This document shows, in pieces, positions 23,146-35,338 of a stretch of DNA of 64,000 bases. The translations under genes were made by a program, and so were the position numbers. Numbering within the stretch: the first letter of the stretch is position 1; every line of letters starts with the position of its first letter. The DNA comes from Paramarasmius palmivorus (lineage: Eukaryota > Basidiomycota > Agaricomycetes > Agaricales > Marasmiaceae), in contig JAYKXP010000003.1 of assembly GCA_037176845.1 (NCBI GenBank), forward strand, positions 1,240,001-1,304,000. The letters are read 5' to 3'. The notes below the pieces were generated by a model. It ran no database searches and was not told the origin of the DNA. It was given only the letters and a program-made list of their open reading frames with translations.

Positions 23146-25446
23146 TTAATAACAGGGCAAGTCGGTAGGTTCATACGGCTTCAGGTTTCCTGTACATCTT
23201 TGTGAGATCCCAAATCCAATACAAGAGAACGATCTGACATACACAAGGTTGATTTTCATTGGTGCACTCGGGCCATTGCTTTCCTTCCCTTTCACATAGG
23301 GCACAACTGTAATACCCATTCGCCAGTCGATCTCTTCGGGCACAGAATGGAATTCGAAGTGCGGAATGAGAATCGACAGCACCAATTCTATACATACCAG
23401 TCAGCCAACGAAGCAACAGTCGACGATGAACTTACTGATTTCAAGGAGGGCAAATTTCATTCCAGGACAAGCGCGTCCACCTCCAAGGAAAGTCATGCTA
23501 TTGGCTATTCTTTAGTCTGGCAAGCCGCGACGATGAGGATTACTCACATATTGGAAAAGATACCGGGCATCTTCACGCCATTCTCAGTCGATTCCAATAT
23601 AGCCTTACCCATCCAACGCTCGGGTTTGAGTTCATTTACATCATCTCCCCAGATTGCCCGGCTACGGTTCGAAGCGCTCAGTCCGACGTAAACTGGTGTG
23701 CCCTTGCTGATCAAAAGTTCTTTGACTTCGTGACCATCAGGACCTGGGATGGGGAATTGTAGCGGAACAACGCAGTCCTCAGTCGTGTCTCGCCAGACAA
23801 ATGTCACGGGAGAGAACAATCGGAGGGCTTCACGGCAGACACCGTCTAGGAGGGGTAAAGCATTGAGCTCAGCGTAGGGTAATTCTTGGCTACCGTTTTT
23901 CTGTAAGATGTCTTTAGACAGTGGATAGCTCTATTGAATGGTTTAACTTGCCTTCACGGCTTCATTGATCTCATTTCGGAGCCTTTGCTGCAGATCCAAG
24001 TCTTTGACGATTAGACAGAGAAGTCGAGTCAAAGCGCCAGAAGTTGTTTCTTGTCCACCAAGCACAATCGAACTCATGTTAGCAACGACATCTTCGTCAG
24101 ACATACGGTCTTCCTCCTCGGCCTGAGAGTTTGCCCACACTGCGATTTTCAGTATCATCGAAGCTGTTTTGTAACGTTGGACGTACTCAGGAGAGTAGCC
24201 AAATCCTTGCCACCCATAGCAGAGGATTCGATAGTTCCCTCTTCAAGCATCTTCTTCTTCTCGATGAAGAGCTTCTTACAAACAGGGTGCATGGTGTCAC
24301 ACCCCCACTTGAACTGTGGACAGCATTAGCAAGTTGAATCGGCAAGACAAACTTAGGAGACGGACTTTGCGCAGGGATGGCCAGGGGAAGTAGTAAACGG
24401 CGTTGGAGAAGAACTTGCGCAGCCAGTCCGGTTTGAGTTTACGCCATGATTCCAAGTAGGGGAGGACGAAGAAGATTCGACCAGACATGGGTCTAGCAAG
24501 GGTAAACGAAAAGAACGCATACAGAGAAAGATAACCTTACAGTACAGTTTTGAGCGCCTCGTGGAACTCGTTGAACTCCTTGCTGTTGTGATCAAAGGAA
24601 TTGAAGGAATGTCCCAAACCACCCTGAGAAATGAGTTCCAGTGCCGTCCGTGTGAGGTGGTCCAAGACGTCAACTACTCCATCAGAGCTATTTCGAACTG
24701 CCTTCGCGAGAGTATCCCGAGACTATGAAAATTTCATGAATGTCTTAGAGCCTGATACGAAGGTAACTACCTACCTGGTACGCGATCTTGTAAAACATCG
24801 GTGTTAGCTTGGAAACGAAAGCGGCGGTGAAGACTGGGTTCATCATTTTCCGTTGTTTCTTGTGGTGTTCACCTAATCGTCGATTAGTATCGAATGAAGC
24901 CCAGAAGAGAGCACGTACCCCACACCGAAGCCAAACTGTTACCGTGATGAATAACGCCAAAGAGCCCGGAGAATTCAATAGATTCTGGGAAGTTCTGTTG
25001 ATTCCGAACAAGAATGGAGTTCAAAGCCAGCGGGTCGGTCACGTAGAGGGCGTCGCGCTGGAGCTTGAAAAGAGATTTAACGCGAGAAAGAAACGTCAAA
25101 AGTGGTACTCACCCCGAAAAAGCCTCCCTGCAACCTCGCGACATGGCCGTATTTCTCGGTCATCGGATAATGAAAATCAAACAAAGATTCTTCAGAGTGT
25201 AGCTCGGGTAGATAGCCTATGATTTGGGTGAGTATTACATTGATAGAAGCCTTGGAATAGATGCACACCGAGTTGGGACGTCTTCGGGGGACCCGGAAGG
25301 TGTGCATATGGTGACCTTTGGAAAAAACTTCGAGTGATATCGACGATGATCCACGTCAGAATGAGTGCTAGGCCGGTTTTGAGAGTGGCCGAGGTGTTAG
25401 CAAACTGCAATAAGGCATGGTCCAGGTATTGAGACGCGAACTCCAT
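23146..25446 (-). CDS. Cytochrome P450 monooxygenase 1
   Basis: This is a membrane-bound fungal P450 with many introns. The N-terminus has a membrane anchor (TGLALILTWIIVDITRSFF) and the hinge LPGPP. The I-helix oxygen-binding motif is GGQETTSG, the K-helix ExxR is present as EALR, and the haem loop reads FLGGGRACPGMKFA with the ligand cysteine. The stop is placed at 23146; a 23171 stop would result from retaining a short intron. It is divergent from P450-2 across 424 bp. The substrate is unknown. Confidence 0.88.
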
Positions 25447-25870
25447 TTTGGAGAAAACACAGAGCTTGGGCCAAAGGGACCGCCGTTATAAGTCGAAAAT
25501 CAGGTTTGTAGTGTGATGCAGTGAATTCTGAAGGTGCCATTGTGCAAAAGCGGCCGCAGAGGTTTATCTGGCGACGCGATGGAGGTGGTGAGGGTCAATG
25601 GAGAAGAATTGATTTCCAGGCATGGAGTCTGCCGGCCGTTGAGAAATCCGCTTGCACCGCGACCACCATCATTGTGAATGGTACCCTTTTCTCTGTATAC
25701 TCGTCGGTTTCTCACATCGGACATTCTATCACGGCCGTGAATTTTACAGGTTTTATTCGCTTCCCATCTGTCATTTGTTCACTAGTCTCGAGCATGAAGG
25801 CATTCAGTATTCGCAATGTCATACATATATAACATGCGTTTCCAAATACTCTTGCTCTACAGTTTTCGAA
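25447..25870. promoter_or_regulatory. Shared divergent promoter of P450-1 and P450-2
   Basis: A 424 bp gap between the two divergent P450 start codons. It contains a NotI-like GCGGCCGC near 25550 and several CGGCCG palindrome-like cores (25632, 25730), as bound by some zinc-cluster regulators. No specific factor can be assigned. Confidence 0.45.
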
Positions 25871-27789
25871 ATGCTGGAGCTAAGCTACTACCCCGCTGCT
25901 TTCGGTGTGCTCGCATGCGTTCTAAGCGTGTTCTTGGTGAAGCAATTCACTCCACCTGCTGAGCTCCAGCATTTACCTCGAGTGCCTATCCTACCACTAC
26001 TCTGGAGCTACGTCAAAGGCGAGGTGGAGGACATCAGGATCAAGAAGCTCATCGTACCTTTTGCAAACCAACAAAAAGAAGGTGTTGTGGTAGTTTATGC
26101 ACTTGGAAGATGGATTGTTCATGTCCTCGATCACAAAGTATGTTACGCTTTCATCTTTCATTTTTAACCGTCTAATCTTACATCCTCAGATTGCCAAGGA
26201 CTTGTCTGCTGACATCGAAACTTGGCCAAAAGAAGAGCCTCCGGGTAAGTCACGGCCTGGTTGTGAGCAATCAGCAGTTCTAACACACTATTAGACGACT
26301 CGTTACTCTGGAGGTTCGTTGGACGGACGAACGTTATTCTCTCCAATGGTAGCAACTGGAAACGACACTCGCGTGTCGTTCGGTCTGCTCTTGGACGCAC
26401 CATTCCTATTGGTGATTTTGTTGGTCTTGCACATAAACTTTTCGGAGTAATGGGACAAGGTGGCCGCTTCAAGTGGGACGACCTGACAATGGTACGTCGT
26501 AATCTTTTCTTTTCTTCCTGCCACGCTTACGCACCGACAGCGATTCACGCTGGATGCCGTGGGTAAGTGATACAAAGTACACCGACTGTTACAGATGGAT
26601 AATGCATCTTCCCAGGTACCACTACCTTTGGTCATGATTTCAAAGCTATATCCGATATGGAGAGTCCGTTCGTGAGGGACTACAACTCTGTCATGGATAG
26701 TATTGCCTCTATCCCGTAAGTTCACTTGACATCTACGTTCAGTACCCTACTTGAACCGTCGTCTTCCAGATATATCGTGTTCCCGAGCCTTGAAAGATGG
26801 CTTCCTCGTCCGGCGGTCGTCAAGAAAATTGATTCACTCGTTGCGATGTTTGGACAGATACTTGAAGAGAAAAAGAATAACAAAGGAGATGACATGCTGA
26901 CCTTCATGCTCGAAGACGTATGCTGACCTTTTTTGAATTTCTATCGCGTTCTACTGACGCCCTTTTTCCAGCCGGAGATGTCAGACGTAGAATTCCGCGA
27001 TAACATGGTCGTCTTCTTTATCGCTGGACATGTATGTGAACCCTCACTGCAAGAGAATCAAAGCTAACACGCGATAGGATACCACCGCTGGTGCGATGTC
27101 AAGTCTGGTATACTATTTGGCCAGGAATCCGGAACTTCAGAAGCGATGCCGCGCGGAAGTCGTGGCTGCAATGGGCAAGAACGAACCGAACATGGAAAAC
27201 ATGCGGAATATGCCTCTTGTTCAAGCTTGCATCCGAGAGGCTCTGCGTATCAACACGCCCATAGTAGGTGCTCTTATTTATCCAGAGATGCCCTGATAAT
27301 TAACCTAGACTTCTTCAGACATACATGGTACCTCGGATGTCGAACAACGAGGCTAACTTGTTGAGCTCCAATGGGAAGACATACTATATCCCCCCGAGAA
27401 CCTCGGTGATCTTGAACATATGTGCTATTCACCATAACGCAGATTATTGGCCAGCGCCACAAGAGTTCCAGCCTTCTCGATTCATGGGCAAGGATTCTAA
27501 AGAAGAATCAAGGGTTGATGCAAGTCTGTGGCTGTGAGTGACCATCTAGATGGCAAGGGTCCCGAACTGACGTCCATTCAGACCATTCGCTCTCGGTCCT
27601 CGCCAATGCCCTGCACGGAATTTCGCGCTTTACGAGCTCCGTACATTGGCATCTATGCTATTGCAACAATGGGAGTGGACGCTCCCCGCCGACTCGAAGC
27701 ATTTCGACTTCCCACAAAACGGGTTTTCTCCGTTTGCCCTGAGTTTGCCGAAAGATATGGAGGTGGAATTCAAGAAGGTTAAATTTTAA
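25871..27789 (+). CDS. Cytochrome P450 monooxygenase 2
   Basis: Exons join from MLELSYYPAAFGVLACVLSVFLVKQF (membrane anchor) to EVEFKKVKF. Diagnostic motifs are the I-helix FIAGHDTTAGAM, ExxR as REALR, and a haem loop reading FALGPRQCPARNFA. The loop has Ala where most P450s have Gly after C-x, which is unusual but seen in some families. The sequence differs clearly from P450-1, -3 and -4, so the neighbours are not simple duplicates. It is convergent with the MFS transporter 695 bp away. Confidence 0.88.
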
Positions 27790-28484
27790 GTAGGCTTTGG
27801 TACTGGTAGATGTCATAGACTGGTCCTATTACCCAATTTTCATTGTATTCCTTTCTTGTATACAATTCCTTTGAATGAATCTAGGTTAGGAGATCAAGGG
27901 GAGAACAATCGAGACGCCGCGATCCAAGGTTGCCGATGTCACTCTCCTTTCGGTTGCAAAAGGGACGCGCAATAGACAAGAATCGATTACACAGCTATCG
28001 GTAGTAACTCTATTCCTACGTCGATAATGCCTTGGAGAACATATAACTTATAAGTGAGTTTGGCAAAGAACTAAATTTCTGAAAGGAACTTGTGACCGGG
28101 CGCTTATCACATTGCTTGAGCGCCTTCGAAGGGATATTTCATTTCTCGCAAGGAGTCAGTACTGTCAATATTGTCTTCGTGGAAATTTTATGACAATAAC
28201 AAACGCCTAAGGCTCCATAATGCGATTGAGGAGGTTGAATTTACTTGAGTATATAATAGCAGATTCATATATGCAGTATGTACATATGGAGGTAGGTTAC
28301 GCTCTCTTCGGTTGGACGATAGAGTTCGAGCGAGGCACGGGGATAAAATATTCTATCACAAAAGGGAGGATGTCAAGGTGCCGTAGAGTAGCGACTCTTG
28401 GACCGAAGCAACGCGCCATATCGCCACAGAAGGAAGGGTCTATAACGAGATCAGCTAGTACCACCTCTTAATAAGCGCCACGAC
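27790..28484. other. Intergenic region, P450-2 / MFS convergent gap
   Basis: About 700 bp of A/T-rich sequence with 3' ends of both genes. I see no gene. Confidence 0.5.
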
Positions 28485-30502
28485 CTACATAGGACAACCC
28501 AAAACGATTGCAATGACCGCAAGAATCGTGCAACCGACGCCATACCCGAGTTTGCCAAACATAGCAGGAGCAAAAAGCGGAAAGGCAAAACCAGCAATGG
28601 AACGTAAGAACGTGACAGAGGCCAAGGCAGAAGCAGCGTGCAAGGTGAATGCGTCGATGATGTATGTAGTCATTGGTTGGAAATTGAGGTCTGTGCCCGC
28701 AGCGACAAATGCGAATCCCTGTGAAATTTGAGATTGGAGATACATCAAAGAGAATTAAGAAGGGTATACAATATCTGTGGCAATCCATGGACTATTTGCT
28801 GAGGACGTCCAGCCGATGATTAACATGCCCACCGGAAGAAAGATTGTCCCAAGCACCAAGACAGCTTTGTATAGGCGAAAGATCAGTTGCGAAGTGTAAT
28901 CACAGTGACTAGCGCTACCCACGGATACGGTACTCAGGCTGACCTATGCCTCCTTTTCGACCCTTCAGGTATCGATAGAGTGGGTCCAAGGTGACCATAC
29001 TAAAGGAGGCCGCGAGTACTGCGCCAATGATATGGGCGATGTAATGGAGTCCCGAAATACCCAAGCTCTCGCCTCTCTCTACCAAAAAGATGTTTGGAAT
29101 GGTAGTAAGAACAAGATATACTACGCCGTATCTGAAAATTGATGAGTTAAAAGTCTTTTCAGAACACTGACGATACCCACAAAAATGTCATATATGCTCC
29201 AATGACTTGGATAATAGGTTCTTGGATGAACAGTTCAAAAGGCCTTATTACGGATTTCCAAACAAATGCACCGAGCCTATGACACAAGTCTGTTAGACAT
29301 CTCTAAACTAGTCACTAACGGCCACGCACTTCCAGTCTGGATTCTCATATTTACTACGCACGAGTGTCAAGTCTCCTTTCGGGAGTCCACGTTCGACTCT
29401 GATCTTCGCAGCTCTTCGTGCGAGAAGTGTCGGTGCATATGCTGTGGAACATCCAGTGTAGATTCCCGGAAAATAGTATGATTAACTCACATTCATCCAA
29501 TAAGAAATAAAAAAGAATAAGAAAAGCCCCATCCACTATACTTGTGGCCCAAAACTAGGTCCTGTTCGTGAGTGATGGCACGATGGTAACTCAGCAAAAT
29601 AATAATTACGACCCATCTCCAAGACGTTCTTTCAGCAATCCACGCCCCGCAAACTGGACCGACACCGGTACCCAGTACGGCACCGACAGTATACAGACCA
29701 TTGGCTGCACCTCTTTCTTCCGCTGTCCAGATGTCACCGAGCACGCCTCCGCTCACTGCAAATGGCGCGCTTCCCCCGATTCCGGATAGAAAGCGAAAAG
29801 CTATGAGTTGTCCTGTATTACGGGCGAATCCGCAACCTAAGTTGAATGCTGAAATAGTCACGTTCTCATCATCAGTGTCTCAGATTGGGAAAAAAAGAGG
29901 CATACCAAAGTATATAATGTTTGCAATGGTTCCGACGTACTTGCGCCCAAAAAGTTCGCTCAAAGGACCTATGATTAAAGGTCCCACAGCTAAATATATG
30001 CGTCAATAAATTGGAACACCTCAAAATTAAACATCATACCGTACGCTAGAACGAATACTGATGTGATCATATTCACGACAAAGTCATCAGTGATTTTGAA
30101 TTCCTCTGCGATGAGGGTTCCGGCTGGTGCAATCATAGCGGACGAGAGAGGTGTCAGGAAGGTCAAGGCCGATACAAGACACGTTGCGATGATCTTCTTT
30201 CTCCTAGGCCAGCTTTAGAGGATCATAGCCATTATTTCTGGGCCACAATAAAGCCAGGAGAGAGCTTACTTTCTTGGATTCTCTGCGTCGTCTATATCCC
30301 AGTCCACGATCGTTACGTCGTCCGTTTCATACCGAGGGTCTACGACGCGTACGGATACATTCGAGGATTCTCTTTTCTTGCCCTCTTTCTGGTCCGGAAG
30401 CTTCTCCAAATCTGTTGTGGTAGCGCTCGCTGGATGCTCGGGTTGGATGATGTGGCGGTCTAGAGTAGTCTGCGATTCAGTATCGGAATGAGAGTTGGGC
30501 AT
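28485..30502 (-). CDS. Major facilitator superfamily exporter (DHA1-like)
   Basis: A plasma-membrane drug:proton antiporter-type transporter. An N-terminal cytosolic tail (MPNSHSDTESQTTLDRHI...DPRYETDDVTIVDWD) precedes the motif WDIDDAENPRKWPRRKK typical of fungal DHA1 members. Transmembrane blocks follow: LSSAMIAPAGTLIAEEF, VGPLIIGPLSELFGRKYVG (MFS motif A-like), RFLSGIGGSAPFAVSGGVLGDIW, GAVLGTGVGPVCGAWIAE (motif C-like), and late helices FQPMTTYIIDAFTLHAASALA and FAFPLFAPAMFGKLGYG. The C-terminus ends abruptly at GCPM, a little earlier than many relatives. Its place between P450 genes suggests export of a P450 substrate or product. Confidence 0.88.
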
Positions 30503-30865
30503 GGAGGTTGCTTACATGTGGAACACGGAGCAAAATGCTTTTAATTACTATGTTACGTATGGAAAGGGCAATGAACAATCATGATATCTCTCAAGATGGA
30601 GGGAGACGGCGAGCGGCCGTGTGCATTTGTTTGACGCGTCGAGATATTTTTTCGTGGGACTTGTTCCGGCAAATGCCGGTTAAACGGCCGTCTCATACCC
30701 ATTTCGGCAAGCGCTCTTCACCACCACCATTGACATTGGGGACACTGATACAGATCATAGCGGCACCACTTTCTCCAGACATTCAGTCTGACATCTTTTG
30801 CTGGATCAATCGCTGGGCTAGATATATAAAAATGAGCGAGGAAAAGGAGATGAAAGACATCGACA
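30503..30865. other. Divergent promoter region, MFS / P450-3
   Basis: A 363 bp gap containing several GGCCG cores (30615, 30685) and a TATA-like ATATATAAAA near 30821. No gene is seen. Confidence 0.4.
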
Positions 30866-33186
30866 ATGGGTCTCATCACTCGTAATGCTTTCCCTGTTCT
30901 CGCAATTGCTGCGGCGGTCTACTTCTTCTTTAAAGAGGTAATACCATTCCTCAGAAGAAGGCACGCGTTGCGAAATATTGCGGGGCCGCCAATTGCTTCA
31001 TGGTGGAAAGGTAATTCCATTCCGAGATCAATGTCGACTACTGAGTCTTGACGTTAACCGTTACAGGAAATTGGGGTCAACTGTTTGACAAGAACGGCTG
31101 GGCTTTCAAAAGATATATATCCGACTATTATGGAGGCATCATAAAGATCAATGCTCTGTTCGGGGTGGGTAGAACTATGGTAGAGCTTATATTACAACAG
31201 CTGAAACGCGACATTGTAGGACCAACAACTCTACATCACTGACCCTTTGGCTATTACCCACATATTCCAAATCGACCGCCCCCTCTATGACACTAACATG
31301 TATCATTTGCTTCGCAGTCGTCTCTCCTTCGGGATCGGTCTAGTCGGCACTGTTGGTACGTCTGTATTGCATAGTAGCCTGCTTGAAAATACTTATCAGT
31401 ATGTACAGGTGATATCCATGCAAAGCAGAGAAGGCTTCTTGCACCATTCTTCTCGACCAAGTTCCTTCGCTCTTTACTTCCGTTATTCTATCCGTTCGCG
31501 TATGAGGTGTGTGTGTGGAAATGTTGAAGCAGCTTATCCGCATCGCTGATCGGATATATCTCTAGCTCTGCGATAACATTGAGAAGAGAAGCAAATCAAA
31601 TGACGGCGTCATCAATATGCACAAAATGATGTCTATTGCTGCCTTGGAATACGTCGGTGCTGGTCTTGGTTATCAGTTTGACGGTATGGTTTACTACACC
31701 ACGTCCTACTGCTCTATTAAAGATAACACGATGCACAGGCTTGAACGAGGACAAACCAAACATCTATAATGATGCTGCGAAGGCAATCAAGTTCGTAGTT
31801 CTATATCTTTCCCTTGAAAGCATCTGACATTTCTATCGTAGTCCTCTCACTTTCAAACTCTCAACATTCCGTGTGTTCTTACCATGGATGGTAAAACTTG
31901 GCCCTGGTTGGTTCAGAAAAGCTCTGATTGACTGGGTTCCATGGCCCGATGCACAACGACTCAAGAAAGTCATTTATACTATTGACGACGTTGCACAAGA
32001 CATCCTCAAGACAAGGCGTCAAGCTTATGAAGACGGACAGATCAATGGAAAGGATATTCTTAGTGCCATGTGTAAGTTTAATAACGTATGGATCAGAATT
32101 GCACTGAATGCGTCGGCTTATAGTGCGGTTCAACGACGAAGCAGATGAAGACGAAAAGATTAGCGACTATGAAATTCTCAGCCACATCACGACTACGTTA
32201 TTTGCAGGCCATGAGACTACTGTATGTCCTTTCAGACGTTGAAATGCAATTTGCTGACGATGCGGCAGGCTGGAACTCTTTCTCGCATTCTGTACCAGAT
32301 GGCCATACTCCCTAAAGTGCAAGCTCGCTTACGAAAAGAGGTTACCGAAGCGCGCGCCAAAGACGGAGATCTCGATTTTGAACAATTGATGGAGTTACCC
32401 TACCTGGATGCTGTCTGCAAAGAGACATTGCGTTGGTGAGTATAGATTTGAGCCTGATCCATATGTCACTAATACGTCTCTTTAGCAACCCACCCGTTGA
32501 CCAGCTGTACCGAACGTTAGTCTACTATCTATTTTTCTTTCCTTTCGTTAACATTTCTTCAGCTCTAACACCCACTCGGTTATCCCCATCATGCACCCTG
32601 TGCGATCTGCCGACGGAAAAACGATGATAGATCATGTCGCAGTCGAACCAAAGACGGATCTAATTATCTCCATCATTGGCTACAACAGAAACAAGGACGT
32701 CTGGGGTGACGACGCCGAGCAGTGGATTCCTGAACGTTGGCTTGAACCTCCTCGTCAATCGGTTATTGACGCAAAGCTACCGGCCGTGTTTTCGAATATG
32801 TGAGTTTCATTGATCTGAGTCAAGGGACTATTCTGAACCTTTGAGCTAGGATGACTTTCACTCTGGGCCCTAGAGCTTGCATGTGCGTACCGCAACCACT
32901 GGCTTAATTGACTGGTGCTGACTTCACTTCCGCAGTGGCTACAAGTTTGCGGAGATGGAAATGAGTGTGTGCTTTATGTTCCCAACCGAGCATTGAAATC
33001 TAACCCACATCGGCAGAACTCATTCTGACTATGCTCCTGGAGCGGTTCGAGTTCTCTATCTCACCCAAAGAAGAGATCTTTTGGCAGATGGGTGGAAGTA
33101 TCACCCCGATCGTCAAGGGCTCTGGTCAGATTGAGCCCACTCTCCCGCTCAAGGTGACCCCGTTACCTAAACCAGAGAGGAAGTAG
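30866..33186 (+). CDS. Cytochrome P450 monooxygenase 3
   Basis: Starts MGLITRNAFPVLAIAAAVYFFFKEVIPF (membrane anchor) followed by NIAGPP. Exons include LFDKNGWAFKRYISDYYGG, LYITDPLAITHIFQIDRPLYD, LAPFFSTKFLRSLLPLFYPF, the I-helix FAGHETTAG, ExxR as KETLR, the PERF-like segment WIPERWLEPP and the haem loop FTLGPRACIGYKFAEME. The end is KVTPLPKPERK. All exons join in frame, including introns as short as about 45 bp. It is a close paralog of P450-4 about 10 kb downstream. The substrate is unknown. Confidence 0.92.
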
Positions 33187-33654
33187 AGTGTTTCGGCAAC
33201 ACGATTGATTAGTATAGGCAGACATGGCAAGCTGAGCTTCCCTGGTCGTAAATGTAACTGGACATAATATCATTTCTCTTTTTCCATACAAATTTACTGG
33301 TCACTGCGTGTGCAGGAGTCCATGAAATACATACCGTCTGGGTGTCATGAACTCACAAGTATTACGAAGTCAACTTAGTGATCCCATGCCTCCTACGAGT
33401 TATGGCTCAAGCTTCAAGGACAATCTGACAAGAGCATAGTGTCGAAGATGCTCGTTCTCTACATCTATACGATGGTTAGTGGATTTATCTTCGACATGGC
33501 GACAACCTTGAAAAGCGAAGTGCACAAGACCCAATTCTGCCAGTTCTATCCCTTTTTTCATACGCGAACAACAAATCCTCCATGAATCATATGCATCGAT
33601 TCATAATGTGAGTCATAGGTACATAAGTAAAACGAAAGAACATGCAACACGCGT
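33187..33654. other. Intergenic gap, P450-3 / RPL5 convergent
   Basis: About 470 bp containing the 3' ends of both genes. I see no gene or repeat. Confidence 0.5.
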
Positions 33655-34716
33655 CTACTCGTCGTCCTCGTCGTCGCCCCCAGCCTGGAACTTCTCGATC
33701 TTCTCGGCAATGCGTGCCTTGCGTTGCGCGTGAGTGAGTCTCGGTACCTTGTACTTGAGTGTCTCTGCCTTCCAGTCCTGCGACTTTTCGGTGGGTTTGA
33801 AGGTAGGATCTTCACGGATGGCAGCGTATGCATTGGTGTAGACCTCCTCAATGTCCTCTGAACCGATGCCATCGGCAAGGTAGGTGGAGAATTGCTTCTT
33901 GAATCTGCAGATCGGTTAGTAGAAGAACAAATCAACGACTTGATTTATGGTACCTCTCATCATCTTCCTCCTCCAGCGATTCCATGTACTCTGCGACGTG
34001 TCCACCAAAGATGTACTTCTTCAACACCTCAGCGTCGAGCTCCTTGCTCTCTGGGTCGTAGCCAGGGAAACGCTTCTCACTGTGAGGAATGAAGATACCA
34101 CCGTCTGAAGCACCCTTCATGGCACCGAAGACACGGGAACCAGTGGAGGTACGCTTGAGACCGACGTCGAGGTAGCATTTGAAGGGACGGGGAGCATCGT
34201 CATCATCGAGGGCTTCGGTGACGGAGTATTCACCGGTGGGTTCAGCGACACCCTCGTACTTGTCTGCCAAGCCGACCTTGGTAAGTGCGCGACGTGCGCA
34301 GAGGAGACCAGTTGCGTAGGCTACAAGAAAAGATAAGAATGATTTCGTGGTGTACGAAAGTAAGCTTGTACGTACCAGCGGTCCAGTTGGTCAAACCGTG
34401 GTTGATGCCATAGCGAGGCAACTCTTTTGATGTAGCAGCGGCAAGAACAAAGTCACCCTGGAGCCTTGCGTAGGCGACCTGGACGATGACTTGTTTGTTG
34501 GTGAAACGAACGACTAATCGGTATTTCGGTGCGTTGCTGCAAGACGTTAGTACGATACCCTAGAAAAACAACGTGCACTACTCACTACTTGTTCTTTGCC
34601 TGAGTGACCAGCCTCTTCCTAGCGTAGTAATCGGTCTTTCCCTCTCTCCTTCTGCGATATTTGACCTGGAATCGGGAGAAGTAGGCGTCGGTCTTGACTT
34701 TTTTGACGAATGGCAT
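33655..34716 (-). CDS. RPL5: Large-subunit ribosomal protein L5 (uL18)
   Basis: L5 binds 5S rRNA with L11 in the 60S central protuberance. It reads [96 protein letters not shown] and [18 protein letters not shown], ending GGDDEDDE. All family blocks are present without breaks. The ATG lies directly after an intron acceptor; a 117 bp 5' UTR intron (34717-34833) is inferred from AAG|GTATGT and GATGTAG. That layout fits highly expressed ribosomal protein genes. Confidence 0.96.
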
Positions 34717-35338
34717 CTACATCCAAAGTCAGCACTTGTAATCCATCGATTTGAACCGGAATTTCAAGGTGAAATGAAGAGACGATGTTGATGGGGGCAT
34801 CCTGAAGCGAAATAGCATAGATTTGAGACATACCTTGAGGAGAAGGAGAGGTGTCTTGACGTAGTGTTGCCAGGTGTTGAAGATTTCTGTCCTGTTCCCT
34901 GAGTACTGGACCGGTCCGTGGACCCTTTCGGCAGTTGCCGACACAACCTCGTGAAGCACTGAAATAGTTCTACTTCTACAGCTTCTTTGTACGACTAAAT
35001 CTCTATCGCAACACAACAGCCATGTCTAAACTTGACTTGCAGAATAGTCATCCAATTTGTGCAGAAATCAGGACACAGACTCGGGACACAATTATCGAAA
35101 AATGCACCGATATGTCTAACTAGTTGTAAATTAGCGTTTCTACGGTTTCTGACCAGCAAATGTTGATAAGTTCCTGCTGACTTGATGTCGTGGAATAGCC
35201 TTTCATTTGTGTGTGTGAACTCTTTGTTTGAATGAGTAGAGGCAAGCAGTGTCGTCAACCTTATCTGCGATGAAGCATCTGGAATGACCTCGACACGGGG
35301 TCATATAAGGCTTGAACCTGAACTATGACTTGAATATC
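34717..35338. promoter_or_regulatory. Divergent promoter of RPL5 and the WD40 gene
   Basis: 622 bp holding the RPL5 5' UTR and its intron (34717-34833), then the two promoters. No other gene is visible. Confidence 0.5.

Noticed and set aside
23146..33186. Complete secondary-metabolite gene cluster
   Set aside because: No backbone synthase or pathway-specific regulator is present within the window.
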